A DNA stretch of 64,000 nt from Slackia sp. ZJ119. Lineage in GTDB: Bacteria > Actinomycetota > Coriobacteriia > Coriobacteriales > Eggerthellaceae. A program made the position numbers and the translations under genes. The notes under the pieces were generated by a model. It searched no databases, had not been told where the DNA came from, and worked only from the letters and a program-made list of their open reading frames with translations. The stretch is taken from NCBI RefSeq assembly GCF_011039175.1, contig NZ_JAAKEN010000009.1, positions 1 through 64,000 on the forward strand. The letters run 5' to 3'. This document shows, piece by piece, positions 52,024 to 60,390 of the stretch. The first letter of the stretch is position 1. Each line of letters begins with the position of its first letter.

Positions 52024-52269
52024 CTACGCGAAGAGTTCGGCTTCTTTTCGCACTGAAGCTGCTTTCTTGATAGAGGCAGAAGCTACCTTCACCATTATCT
52101 TGCTGACACTGCGTGCGCCTGCGGGACAAACGTCAATGCAGCGCATACAGGCTATGCAGGCTTTCTTGCTTGCCTCGAACGATACTGAGTCTATTGCGCC
52201 CACGGGACACATTTGCGCACACGTACCGCAGTTTGTGCACATTTTTCCTACAGAAGGCACCAGAGGCAC
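52024..52269 (-). pseudogene. C-terminal ferredoxin half of a frameshifted EFR1 gene
   Basis: 81 residues. Two 4Fe-4S motifs, CTNCGTCAQMCPVGAID and CIACMRCIDVCPAGA, then a basic tail. Together with 52248-52790 it would make a complete EFR1-type flavodoxin-ferredoxin protein. Adding one A to the A5 run at about 52277 (TACAAAAAGGTGAC) joins the frames as YKKGDAVPLVPSVGK. It could be a real frameshift, a homopolymer sequencing error or, less likely, programmed frameshifting. Confidence 0.7.
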
Positions 52270-52790
52270 AGCGTCACCTTTTTGTATGGGCGGTTTCCCG
52301 GAATCGCCTCAGTTGCATCCTTGCCTTCTTCAATCATTTTTTTCGTGGTGCGTGCGAACTCCTGAAGATGCTCAAGATCGAGAGCATCGGGTCTTCCTGT
52401 GGCAAATTGCGGCATGATAGAGTGTTGTGCGATCGCAGCAATGCCTGCCACTACTGTAAATCCGGCTTCCTTTGCGGCATCCGCCATTTCAACAAGGCCA
52501 TCCTCACAGGCACGATTGCCATATACGCACATCACCACACAAGGAGCCTCACTGCCAGCGATCATCTTTAAGCGTTCGACAGCTACACTTGGCACCCTTC
52601 CACCAAAGCAAGGCATCGCAATGAGAACACTGTCCTCCTTTGCCATGAAGATCTCTGAACAGTTGAAGTCTTTGGCGCTAAGATCCACAACTTCGATTTC
52701 ATCACTCCAACCGCTCATGAACATATCGGCGGCCTTCTTGGTGCCTCCTGTCGGGCTGAATACAAGCTCCTTATATGCCAACGCTCTCAT
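52248..52790 (-). CDS. N-terminal flavodoxin half of a frameshifted EFR1 gene
   Basis: 180 residues. The FMN phosphate loop SPTGGTKKAADMF and the later MPCFGGRVPSVAVERL and CVVMCVYGNRACEDGLVEM are the flavodoxin-like part of EFR1-family proteins. The ferredoxin half lies in another frame just downstream (52024-52269). The ATG overlaps the end of the upstream EFR1 gene, so the two were co-transcribed. Its use as an electron carrier depends on whether the frameshift is real. Confidence 0.75.
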   Translation of the reverse strand: MRALAYKELVFSPTGGTKKAADMFMSGWSDEIEVVDLSAKDFNCSEIFMAKEDSVLIAMPCFGGRVPSVAVERLKMIAGSEAPCVVMCVYGNRACEDGLVEMADAAKEAGFTVVAGIAAIAQHSIMPQFATGRPDALDLEHLQEFARTTKKMIEEGKDATEAIPGNRPYKKVTLCLWCLL

Positions 52791-53583
52791 GCTCCTTCTT
52801 GTCGGTTTTCAATAGGGGATTCGCGTAGCGGCGCCTGCCTTTGGATATAGATCCGTAGTCAATAGCTTCCGCCGGACAAAGGTGAACGCAAGCCAGACAT
52901 TCTGTGCAATCACCGCCTTGCCACGCTGGATGTCCGTTTTCCATAACAATCGTGTTGGTGGGACAAAGCTTCTCGCAAGTTGAGCACGAAACGCACCGAG
53001 TCAGGTCAACGCGGAACTGGTTGATCGGCCGTGGCTTTTCCTCGGTGCCAGTTGCTTTCGAAAGCAACTGCCCAAGCAAATTGCCTTTTGCCTCCCTGCG
53101 ATTTGAATGCAGCGAGACTGCCCGAGCAACGTCTATTACCGTTTCCGCCTCTTTAGCTATTTGTTCTTTTTGCCTCTCGGCACGAGGGGGATTGCTCACA
53201 TAAATACAATTGGCCACCGAAGGAACCTCAAAGGTTGCATCGAAAGATATCCCGAATCTTGAGCTCATGAGCTTTTCCAGATACTTCACCTCGGCACCTG
53301 GGAAATACCCATACACATCAACCGCATAAGAGTAGCCGGGTGCAAAAGCCTTGCCATCGTTTGTTACAAAGCTTGCTTTCCGAAAAAACTCATCAACAAT
53401 GCGCGGGGTCGACCAGCGATAAACAGGAAACACTATGCCAAGATCTTCCCCTTGCGTCACATGAATATCAAAGTCGCCAGCCTTATAAGCTGCGCCCAAA
53501 TCAAGAAGACGATCGCCCGTTAACTCAGCGATCATCTGGGCAGCCATCTTAGTATTTCCCGTGCCCGAGAAAAAGACAATCAT
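52771..53583 (-). CDS. EFR1-family flavodoxin-ferredoxin fusion protein
   Basis: 270 residues. The N-terminal flavodoxin-like domain has the FMN loop FFSGTGNTKMAAQMI and the aromatic FPVYRWSTP. The C-terminus has two 4Fe-4S motifs (CVSCSTCEKLCPTNTI and CTECLACVHLCPAEAI). EFR1 proteins are cytoplasmic electron carriers of anaerobes. ATG 53583 has GGGGAT upstream. It is followed, with overlap, by a second EFR1 gene. The next cluster is the molybdoenzyme, for which these proteins could supply electrons. Confidence 0.87.
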   Translation of the reverse strand: MIVFFSGTGNTKMAAQMIAELTGDRLLDLGAAYKAGDFDIHVTQGEDLGIVFPVYRWSTPRIVDEFFRKASFVTNDGKAFAPGYSYAVDVYGYFPGAEVKYLEKLMSSRFGISFDATFEVPSVANCIYVSNPPRAERQKEQIAKEAETVIDVARAVSLHSNRREAKGNLLGQLLSKATGTEEKPRPINQFRVDLTRCVSCSTCEKLCPTNTIVMENGHPAWQGGDCTECLACVHLCPAEAIDYGSISKGRRRYANPLLKTDKKEHESVGI

Positions 53584-53688
53584 CTCAATCCCCTGTCTTT
53601 GTAAGCTTATAAAGAAAGGGCCGACACATGATCGGCCCTTTCTCACGAAGAGCGGTCAGGCTTTTGTACTATGCCTGGCAGGACTCGA

Positions 53689-54102
53689 TCAGATATCCTT
53701 TTCTGCGTACCAAACGCCTTCCCTGGTTTCCTCCCACGTATGCTGCTGGTAGATGCGGTACTGCTTCTGGCGCAAGTCTTCGCGCATCTGAGAGAAGCTA
53801 CTTTCTGGATCTTCCGGGTCCCCGTATGCCAGCGCCTGCGTCGTGCAATTGTACACACAGTACGGCAGATGATTTGTTGTTGCATCTCCAGAACAACTGA
53901 TGCAATGCTGGTTAAAGATGGGCATCCACTTCATATAGAGGTTCGGCCATTTGCCACCCGGAATGTCAATTTGTCCGCCGCCGATGGTTCGCACGAACGT
54001 CCGATACTCGTCTTCGCCCAGGTTAAACGCCTTCTTACATGCCATGGAGCACGTCCAGCACCCCGTGCAGCGGTTGATGTTGACGAAAATCTCCTTTGCC
54101 AT
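53689..54102 (-). CDS. 2x[4Fe-4S] electron-transfer subunit of the molybdoenzyme
   Basis: 137 residues. The N-terminal cysteine set CTGCWTCSMAC and the central CISC...HLPYCVYNC give eight cluster cysteines, half the number in DmsB-type four-cluster subunits. The protein carries no signal peptide or membrane helix. GGGAG precedes ATG 54102. The ATG lies 9 bases after the stop of the molybdoenzyme gene, so the pair is one operon and one complex. Confidence 0.85.
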   Translation of the reverse strand: MAKEIFVNINRCTGCWTCSMACKKAFNLGEDEYRTFVRTIGGGQIDIPGGKWPNLYMKWMPIFNQHCISCSGDATTNHLPYCVYNCTTQALAYGDPEDPESSFSQMREDLRQKQYRIYQQHTWEETREGVWYAEKDI

Positions 54103-54111
54103 GACTCCCAC

Positions 54112-56631
54112 CTATGCCTTTCTCACTTCGCAGAGGCTGTCCCAAAAGACCTCCGGCGTGCTCTTCTCGATGATGAAACGTGCGGAACGCGGAACTCCCG
54201 CGGCATCTTGTGCAGCCTTTGCGCCCAACGAGACCATCATCATGAGGTCATTCTCGCGGCTTGGGTGCGTCAACGGCGACTCTAGCGTCTCCGGGCAATC
54301 GGAGTCTGGATAGAAGTCCTCATTAAAGCTGTACCACATATGTGCCATACCCTCGGGAATGTCGGGGCGCAAGCGCAACTTCACCTTGATGGTGCCGCGC
54401 TGATTGAACACCTCAACATCGTCGCCGTCATGCAGCCCGCGCTTTTCAGCCTCTGCGGGATTCATGGCAACGCCCGTCTGAGTGGCGGTAGCCAGTTTCA
54501 CCAGATCGCGCACGTTGGTGTACTGGCTCTGCATGAAGTACTTGTGACGCCCCGGATAGAATTGCAGCGGATATTGCTCGCGCGTCGGGTGGTCCTGAAT
54601 AATGCAGGTCTCATAGTCGGCGAACGCCTTGCCGATGGGAGCTAGGCCCTCTTGGTAGAACTCGATTTTGCCCGATGCCGTCTCAAACGTGTTTGACGTG
54701 AAGTTGTCAGGCGTGACGTCCGTATTATCGATGCGCAAGGTCTTCATTTTCTCCAGGCGTTCCCAGGTGACCGGTGCGCTTTCGCCTGCATGCTCGGGAT
54801 CCTCTTCGGCTGTAATGGTTGCCATAATCGGTGCGCTGCTTGCGGAGATGGCCATCTTGAGCTGCAGCCATTCCTTCATGGTTTTTTGGAACACGTCGCC
54901 CAAGCCAACGCGCTGCGCGATGCCCCGATAGATTTCTGCAGCATCAAGGCACTCGCCGACAGGCTCAATTGCAGGTTCACAAAGCGTGATGCACTCATTC
55001 GGACCGCTCATAAGCTCCCAGCGCTCATAGATGCTGGCCTCGGGCAACACATAGTCCGCATACTTCGCCGTGTCAGAGTAGCGAATCTCACTTACGATGA
55101 AGCAGTCCAGGTTCGGAAGGATCTCTTCTTTCCACATATGTTTGTTTGGCCAGTTCAGCAGCGGGTTTGAGAAGGCATTGAAGAGAACCTTGTACTGCTG
55201 CATGCTCGGATCCTGGAAGCTCTTCAGGATATTAGGCAACGTTTCTTGATCGCTTGAGGTGACATCGCCAGTGGGGAACCAAAGCGGCATGATGTTGATG
55301 GCCGATTGGGGCGGATAGTCCATGGCGGAAGGCAGCAGCGTGGAACCAGGTTTGCCCAGCTTGCCCGTAAGATAGCAAATGAGGAAGACCGCACGATCTG
55401 CCTGCACGCCATTCGCATAGCGGAAGCCGTTATTGGCAAACATCGTCACGCGATCGTTGTCTGTGTAGCAATAGGCCAAAGCGCGACAAGTCTCGGCAGG
55501 CACGCCCGTGAGCTCTGCCTGAGTTTCCGGCGTCCACTTCGCCAGATGCTCGCGCAGCTTCTTAAACACCGTCTTGCAGGGAATACCGTTTACAACTATC
55601 TCGGTGTCCAGCACCGGAGTCAAACCAGCGTATACGTCCTTTTTCTCTTCTTCTTCGACACCTGCATACATCTGAGAAGCATCGGAACCAATAGCACCTG
55701 TAGCAACACGGCCCACATCCTTCGGTGCTGGATGAGCTGCGCCGTCTTCCTCGGCCACGAAGGCAAAATCGGCGGGGCTGCCGCCCTCTTCCACGTCTGA
55801 CCATTTCAAATACTGGCCGTTATCGTTGCGCACCAAGTATGCAGAAGTGGTGCGATCAATCAGCGTATCTTTGTCATACTTGTCCTCTTCCACAATGACA
55901 TGAGCCATGCCCAGAGCCAATGCGGCATCGGTACCAGACTTGATGGGCACCCACCAGTCAGCCTTAGCGCTGGTAACATCGTAAAGATTGCTGATATGAA
56001 CGATCTTGGTTCCACGATCCTTAGCATTCATCAGCATGTGCGTGGTCTCACCGGGGCGGGTGAACCCAATGGGGTTCGATCCCCATACGAAGATGACATC
56101 GGTGGGGTTGTTCAGCAGATACTTGCTGTTCGACACAAGACCGCCCATGTCCGTGAGGCTGGCATAAATCAGCGACATGTCCACCGAGGGACCCTCGAAC
56201 ACCGTACCGCCTAAAGAGTCAATGAAGCCCATGGCAAGGTCGTGCTCTGTAGAGCGGTCAGCTGCTGGAACACCGCACCAGAACTTATTCATGAGAACTG
56301 AACGGCTGCCGTACTTCTCGATGGATTTGTTGATGATCTCACCGATCTCGTCAAACGCCTGGTCCCACGTGATGCGCTCCCATTCACCCGCACCGCGCTC
56401 CGTGCCCGGCTTGCGCTTCATGGGATATTTCAGCTTGTCGTCCGCATAGATAGTGTCGAACGCCGTGGCACCCTTGCTGCATATCCGACATCCCGGCGTT
56501 GGCCCAGGCAGGTTCGCGCGTTGCGTGCGCACTACCTCGCCGTCCTTGGAGTGCACTTCCAAGATGCAATGTTCGTGGCACCCGAAGCCCTGACACGGAT
56601 TAAGCGTAACCCTTACTCCCGTATCCTCCAT
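54112..56631 (-). CDS. molybdopterin-dependent oxidoreductase (DMSO reductase family)
   Basis: About 839 residues. The N-terminal [4Fe-4S] segment has cysteines in NPCQGFGCHEHCILEV and GCRICSKG. Molybdopterin-binding regions follow (WERITWDQAFDEIGEIINKS, VIFVWGSNPIGFTRPGETTH, TKIVHISNLYDVTSAKADWW), and the C-terminal cap domain (GVAMNPAEAEKRGLHDGDDV, EVFNQRGTIKVKLRLRPD) is complete. ATG 56631 has AAAGGAGAGGGG upstream. At this start there is no twin-arginine signal, so a cytoplasmic location is likely. The absence of a membrane anchor and the small two-cluster partner recall gut-actinobacterial catechol dehydroxylases and pyrogallol transhydroxylase, but the substrate is not known. The metal ligand residue was not identified with confidence. 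Confidence 0.88.
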   Translation of the reverse strand: MEDTGVRVTLNPCQGFGCHEHCILEVHSKDGEVVRTQRANLPGPTPGCRICSKGATAFDTIYADDKLKYPMKRKPGTERGAGEWERITWDQAFDEIGEIINKSIEKYGSRSVLMNKFWCGVPAADRSTEHDLAMGFIDSLGGTVFEGPSVDMSLIYASLTDMGGLVSNSKYLLNNPTDVIFVWGSNPIGFTRPGETTHMLMNAKDRGTKIVHISNLYDVTSAKADWWVPIKSGTDAALALGMAHVIVEEDKYDKDTLIDRTTSAYLVRNDNGQYLKWSDVEEGGSPADFAFVAEEDGAAHPAPKDVGRVATGAIGSDASQMYAGVEEEEKKDVYAGLTPVLDTEIVVNGIPCKTVFKKLREHLAKWTPETQAELTGVPAETCRALAYCYTDNDRVTMFANNGFRYANGVQADRAVFLICYLTGKLGKPGSTLLPSAMDYPPQSAINIMPLWFPTGDVTSSDQETLPNILKSFQDPSMQQYKVLFNAFSNPLLNWPNKHMWKEEILPNLDCFIVSEIRYSDTAKYADYVLPEASIYERWELMSGPNECITLCEPAIEPVGECLDAAEIYRGIAQRVGLGDVFQKTMKEWLQLKMAISASSAPIMATITAEEDPEHAGESAPVTWERLEKMKTLRIDNTDVTPDNFTSNTFETASGKIEFYQEGLAPIGKAFADYETCIIQDHPTREQYPLQFYPGRHKYFMQSQYTNVRDLVKLATATQTGVAMNPAEAEKRGLHDGDDVEVFNQRGTIKVKLRLRPDIPEGMAHMWYSFNEDFYPDSDCPETLESPLTHPSRENDLMMMVSLGAKAAQDAAGVPRSARFIIEKSTPEVFWDSLCEVRKA

Positions 56632-56912
56632 TTCCCCTCTCCTTTCTTTAATTTCACGCCATCGAAATCCATGGGTTTTGCTGGCGTGACTTGGTAATTC
56701 AATAATAGAGAAGGGATGCTCGTAGAAAAAATATACATACTGACACATTGCTACGATATACATAATGCATTCTCTTGTATCTATTATGTTTTATAATACC
56801 TAGGGAAACACTGATCAATTCCGCCAGCCCTGCGCTAGCGAGCCGGCGCAGGGCGAGACGGCTTTGATCAGCGTTTCCCTAGAGTTACATCTCAGAGAAT
56901 CGAGGGCATCCC
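56632..56912. promoter_or_regulatory. divergent control region of the molybdoenzyme and LysR genes
   Basis: The region is AT-rich. It contains CATAAT (56761-56766) and ATTATG (56784-56789) as an inverted pair with 16-17 bases between, and TATAAT (56792-56797) reading toward LysR. The CTAG-type element at 56800-56882 sits between that TATAAT and the LysR start. A LysR operator is expected here; no single T-N11-A site stands out. Confidence 0.4.
56800..56882. mobile_element. complete 83-bp CTAG-type inverted-repeat element
   Basis: CTAGGGAAACACTGATCAAT at the left and an inverted GATCAGCGTTTCCCTAG at the right enclose CAGCCCTGCGC...GCGCAGGGC. CTAG occurs at both edges. It is the clearest short copy of the family. 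It separates the regulator from part of its upstream region and forms a strong hairpin in RNA. Confidence 0.75.
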
Positions 56913-57824
56913 ATGGATATTAACCAATTAAGGGAGTTCACCGTATTTGCCCGTCATCTCAATTTCAGCAAAGCGGCATTAGCATTGGGCATTGCTCAGC
57001 CAACCCTTTCGAGTCATATAGCAGCTATGGAGATGGAACTTGGGTTTAAGCTGGTTCAACGCGGAAAGCCCCTTCATATCACACCCGCAGGTAAGCAATT
57101 CTGCGTAGAATGCGAAAGAATACTGGCATCGTTTGGCACAGCTGTAGAAACATGCAAGGAACTGGCGAAAAAGCATGTTGGACAAATAGCATTCGAAACG
57201 CCTATCACACAAGGCGGCATCTTGGGTCTTTGCGAACGCTTCCTGCTGCACTTCCAAAAGGAGTTCCCCACCATTAGCATCAGAAAGCACAGGAGCGCCG
57301 ATATGCCTCTGGAGGACATCTTGAGAGCCGGGTTGGCAGATGTTGGTCTTATTCTTAATCCAAAGATAAGTCTTAACGGGATCGAAGCAAATGAAGTCGA
57401 ACTTTTGCCGCTTCATAGCGAAACGCTTGGGCCGCATTATCTCTGGGTAGACGAATCGCATCCCTTGGCGAAACGTGATCAAATCGAGCTTGCCGATCTC
57501 AAGGGCTGTCGCTTCTTGTTTCCTTCGTCAATTCGCTATCAGGGCCTGGAATGCTTGGGCGTCCTAGCCGAGACTCTTGTTGGCGTCAAAGTTGAGCGCG
57601 TATTGTGGCCTGGGACCTACGAGGAGTGCATTATGGGAATTGATGCAGCGGAGGTAATGATCGTAAGCGACGATGATCTGCGCGAGCCGGCATACGGGTT
57701 AGTTGATGGGCGTGTAGCCGTCCCCCTCAAAGGGATGAAAGAGCTCGTACAACCATGTTTTATCTTCTTGAAGTCCAACACAAATCCTGCGATCGAGTCA
57801 TTTCGAACGTTTGCGCTACGTTAA
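56913..57824 (+). CDS. LysR-family transcriptional regulator
   Basis: 303 residues. The start MDINQLREFTVFARHLNFSK with LGIAQPTLSSHIAAMEMELG and FKLVQRGKPLHITPAGKQF is a standard LysR helix-turn-helix, followed by a full effector-binding domain (IAFETPITQGGILGLCERFL). It is divergent from the molybdoenzyme operon, so it is the likely substrate-responsive activator. GAGGGC precedes the ATG. Its base composition, lower in GC than the core genes, matches the rest of the redox island. Confidence 0.9.
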   Translation: MDINQLREFTVFARHLNFSKAALALGIAQPTLSSHIAAMEMELGFKLVQRGKPLHITPAGKQFCVECERILASFGTAVETCKELAKKHVGQIAFETPITQGGILGLCERFLLHFQKEFPTISIRKHRSADMPLEDILRAGLADVGLILNPKISLNGIEANEVELLPLHSETLGPHYLWVDESHPLAKRDQIELADLKGCRFLFPSSIRYQGLECLGVLAETLVGVKVERVLWPGTYEECIMGIDAAEVMIVSDDDLREPAYGLVDGRVAVPLKGMKELVQPCFIFLKSNTNPAIESFRTFALR

Positions 57825-58498
57825 ACGATAGGCACATGTACCTCAGGAGTGTTGAACTCGTCCACAATTTGATTACAGCCAAACAGCCGCATTTTCCGTT
57901 TTGATCGATCTATCATCTGCTTTTCGAATTTCTCAAATACGGGAGCGAACAACTTCATTTCTTGAGCCGTGCAACCGTTTTTTCGTGCGAAGGTTTGCCA
58001 ACACTTCAGAGCCGATGCAACCTCCGTCGCAATGTCATCGGCTTGTCCGGCGCTCAATCTGGCATAAACCGCCAGATCGGCCTGCCACGTCGGTAATGCG
58101 CCGCATCTCCCGATAAGGATTCGGGTTAATGTCGAACATCGGCGAGAGCGCCCACGAGTCGTTCTGTCTGAGAAACCCCAATTGCGCAGATGATCGTCGG
58201 TGTTGCCGATACCCAGGTAAAACACCACCCGCCTAAACAACTCGGCAAGCTGGCCCGCAGCATCATTGGCAAAGAGAGCAATCGACTCGGCCGATTCCGC
58301 ATAATCGCGCGTCTCACCATCTAACGATTGCAACGTGGTCATGGCGCTCTGATAAGGAATGCGCCTGCCCATTACCTGGGACTCTTCCCGATCAAAGCGC
58401 TCCAGCAGCAGCACCGATTCGCCGCCTATGCGAACAAGCTGCGACCATGGCACCGAGATGCCGGCGGCTTCAGCCAAATCAAGAGCAGTCTTTTCTCA
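57821..58498 (-). pseudogene. hipA-type kinase remnant
   Basis: The frame carries HipA blocks GGESVLLLERFDREESQVMG, RRIPYQSAMTTLQSLDGETR, VVFYLGIGNTDDHLRNWGF and, later, SAGQADDIATEVASALKCWQ. Between them a single-base loss (TTGGGG before TTTCTC) moves the conserved LRQNDSWALSPMFDINPNPY into another frame, and a second change restores it. The N-terminal third is missing: the frame begins just after the thpR stop. The XRE/HipB-like relic at 51.5 kb may be an unrelated partner. Not functional. Confidence 0.75.
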
Positions 58499-59077
58499 CG
58501 CCATCACATTCCACTCGTCACCAGGATGCGAGAACTTCGCCAGCAAAAGCCGCTCCCACTCCACCGTGTAGAGCGGCTTGTAGACGGCGCCTTGCCGATC
58601 CAAGGTGCTCTTGAAGAGCGTGGCTTTTGCAGCGAAGGCCGGCTCTGGAAAGGGGACGGACGGAAGCGACGCCTTCGGAATGCGCGCGCGACGCGCCAAG
58701 GTGACGTGCGGCTTGAAGGGCTTGGAATCGAACGGGATCCCGCGAGCGGCCAAACCCTCGCGCACCGACGCCGCAAGCGCCATGAGCCCGTCGTCCTCGA
58801 CAAGGCCCAGCCACAGCGTGGCGTCCGAGGCGCGTCCGAACTTTCCCAACCCGTTGGCCGCCAAGCGCACCGGGGCCGCGCCTGCGCATGCTTCGTCGAG
58901 CGCGTTCATGGCCTGCCCCGCCGCCGCGTCGTCCACGTCTCCGAGAAAAGCGAGGGTTATGTGGTAATTCTCCCTTGGAGCGAACCGCCCTTCAACGACG
59001 GCGCTCAACGTCCGCGCCATGCCTGCCACCTCATCGATGAACGCTTCTGGCAGTTCGAGCGCTACGAACGTTCGCAC
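58496..59077 (-). CDS. thpR: RNA 2',3'-cyclic phosphodiesterase (LigT/ThpR)
   Basis: 193 residues. Two HxTx motifs, YHITLAFLGDVDD and KPHVTLARRARI, define the 2H phosphoesterase family. It opens 2',3'-cyclic phosphates on RNA ends; the bacterial protein also ligates tRNA halves in vitro. Start GTG 59077 is preceded by AAAGGAGG. Confidence 0.88.
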   Translation of the reverse strand: MRTFVALELPEAFIDEVAGMARTLSAVVEGRFAPRENYHITLAFLGDVDDAAAGQAMNALDEACAGAAPVRLAANGLGKFGRASDATLWLGLVEDDGLMALAASVREGLAARGIPFDSKPFKPHVTLARRARIPKASLPSVPFPEPAFAAKATLFKSTLDRQGAVYKPLYTVEWERLLLAKFSHPGDEWNVMA

Positions 59078-59117
59078 GAGCCTTTCCTCCTTTCAACTGG
59101 GAACAAATAAAGCTGAT

Positions 59118-59140
59118 GGAATTACTCAGCGTTTTCCTCG
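59118..59140. mobile_element. solo CTAG-type element end at a stop codon
   Basis: GGAATTACTCAGCGTTTTCC resembles the element terminus (GGAATTGATCAGCGTTTCCC). It encodes the last residues (ENAE) and the stop of the ArsC/Spx-like gene, as at 42931-42951. Confidence 0.45.
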
Positions 59141-59499
59141 CCAAGCACAGCCCTCCAATCGGCCTCTTTGAAGCCCGGCGTCGCCGGCACGCCGCCGACG
59201 ACCAGCAGAGGCCGCTTCACCAGCATGCCGTTGCTTGCCAGCAAGGCGTAGGCTTCCTCGTCGGTCATGCCGCCGTCGAGCTTCTGCTTGACGCCCTGCT
59301 CGCGGTAGAGCATCCCCGACGTATTGAAGAACCGGCGGATGGGCAGCCCGGACGCCTCGTGCCACGCCCTCAGCTCCTCCACGGTCGGATTCTGCGCAAC
59401 GATGTCGCGATCCTCGAACGCGACTTCGTTTTCCTCAAGCCACTTCTTGGCTTTCCTGCACGTCGAGCACTTGGGATATTCGATGAAGAGCACTGACAT
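59122..59499 (-). CDS. ArsC/Spx-family protein (arsenate reductase-like)
   Basis: 125 residues. The N-terminal thioredoxin-like fold has the CxxC motif in EYPKCSTCRKAKKWLEENEV. Conserved EDRDIVAQNPTVEELRAWHE, RRFFNTSGMLYREQGVK and LLVKRP-type MLVKRPLLVVGGVPATPGFK follow the ArsC/Spx/YffB pattern. It may reduce arsenate or be a redox-sensing Spx-like protein; the family member cannot be told from sequence alone. AAGGGG precedes ATG 59499. The C-terminal ENAE is from a miniature-element end. Confidence 0.83.
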   Translation of the reverse strand: MSVLFIEYPKCSTCRKAKKWLEENEVAFEDRDIVAQNPTVEELRAWHEASGLPIRRFFNTSGMLYREQGVKQKLDGGMTDEEAYALLASNGMLVKRPLLVVGGVPATPGFKEADWRAVLGEENAE

Positions 59500-59769
59500 G
59501 GATTTCCCCTTCCCGCCGGCCTTTCCGCAGGCCAGTTTCCTGCAGCCGCCGACCATCACTGTTGAGCACGCGCATCATGATGCCACAAAACGAATGGCAG
59601 CGAAGTCGAGAAACGCTCTCATGACGAAGAACGCCCTGGCGGTGCATGTCAGCCCGCGCAAGACAGCAGCTCCAAGATGTTCGCGAAACAACGACAAACG
59701 CGAGCGATTGACCGTTCGCGCCGGCACTTTGGTATCATCTGTTTGCCGGACTCAACAAAAGGAGAACTC

Positions 59770-60129
59770 ATGGAAAGAGAACTGTTCGACTACGTCGCCG
59801 AGCGCGTTGACATCCTCTCGATCTCAAACGCCAGCAAGCAGGCAACCAAGGAAGCGGCTCTTGCCTGGAAGGACGCCGTCGCCGATGCGAGCGATGAGGA
59901 CGTCGAGGCCGCTACTGCCGACCTGATCGACTTCCTCGAGGGTCGGCCCAACACGATCGACGGCGCCATCGCCTTCGCCCAAGGTCCCGCCGCCGAGATG
60001 TTCGGCAAAGAAGCCGCCGACCAGCTCCTTGCCAAGCAGACCAAGCGCAAGGAACAGGGCGAGAAATACTGCGACTGCGAAGCCTGCAGCGCCGCTGTCG
60101 AGCTTCTCGCCAAGTTTGGCCGCATCTAG
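59770..60129 (+). CDS. small conserved protein (label 'Hsp90-like' not supported)
   Basis: 119 residues, helical and acidic: ERELFDYVAERVDILSISNA, KQATKEAALAWKDAVADASD, then a cysteine pair in KYCDCEACSAAVELLAKF. Similar small proteins in gut anaerobes are sometimes labelled molecular chaperone Hsp90, but nothing here resembles an Hsp90 domain. AAAAGGAGAA precedes ATG 59770. The stop codon TAG is the terminal CTAG of the miniature element at 60126-60285. Confidence 0.7.
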   Translation: MERELFDYVAERVDILSISNASKQATKEAALAWKDAVADASDEDVEAATADLIDFLEGRPNTIDGAIAFAQGPAAEMFGKEAADQLLAKQTKRKEQGEKYCDCEACSAAVELLAKFGRI

Positions 60130-60285
60130 GGAAGCACTGGTCAATTCCGCCGGCCCCGGGCCCGCATGACGGCGCCCGGCGGCCTCAGGCCTCGTTTGCG
60201 CACGCCAGTGCGCGCTCGGCCTTCGATTGCCGGGCATCCGTCCTGCGAATCCAGGACAAGACGGCTTTAATCAGCGTTTCCCTAG
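60126..60285. mobile_element. long CTAG-type inverted-repeat element (160 bp)
   Basis: CTAGGGAAGCACTGGTCAAT at the left and TTTAATCAGCGTTTCCCTAG at the right. The interior (GACGGCGCCCGGC, CAGGCCTCGTTTGCGCACG, CAGGACAAGACGGC) is shared with 31503-31663. Its left CTAG forms the stop codon of the preceding gene. Confidence 0.75.
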
Positions 60286-60390
60286 GCGAAAACGTGGGCC
60301 GAAGCTTCGGGGGCCCAGCGTTTCCTTGGGGACGCGTCACAGGCACGGCCGCTTGCAGTAAGATGATGTCCTCGTCGTTAGGGGGATTGT

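Noticed and set aside
51897-52250. A complete tmRNA gene on the minus strand
   Set aside because: The CCA-type 3' end is suggestive, but the T-loop is missing and a ferredoxin coding frame occupies the place where the rest of ssrA would have to be.
52250-52290. Programmed -1 frameshifting in the EFR1 gene
   Set aside because: The slip site reads C-AAA-AAG rather than a full X-XXY-YYZ heptamer and no clear stimulatory hairpin follows; a lost base in the A-run is simpler.
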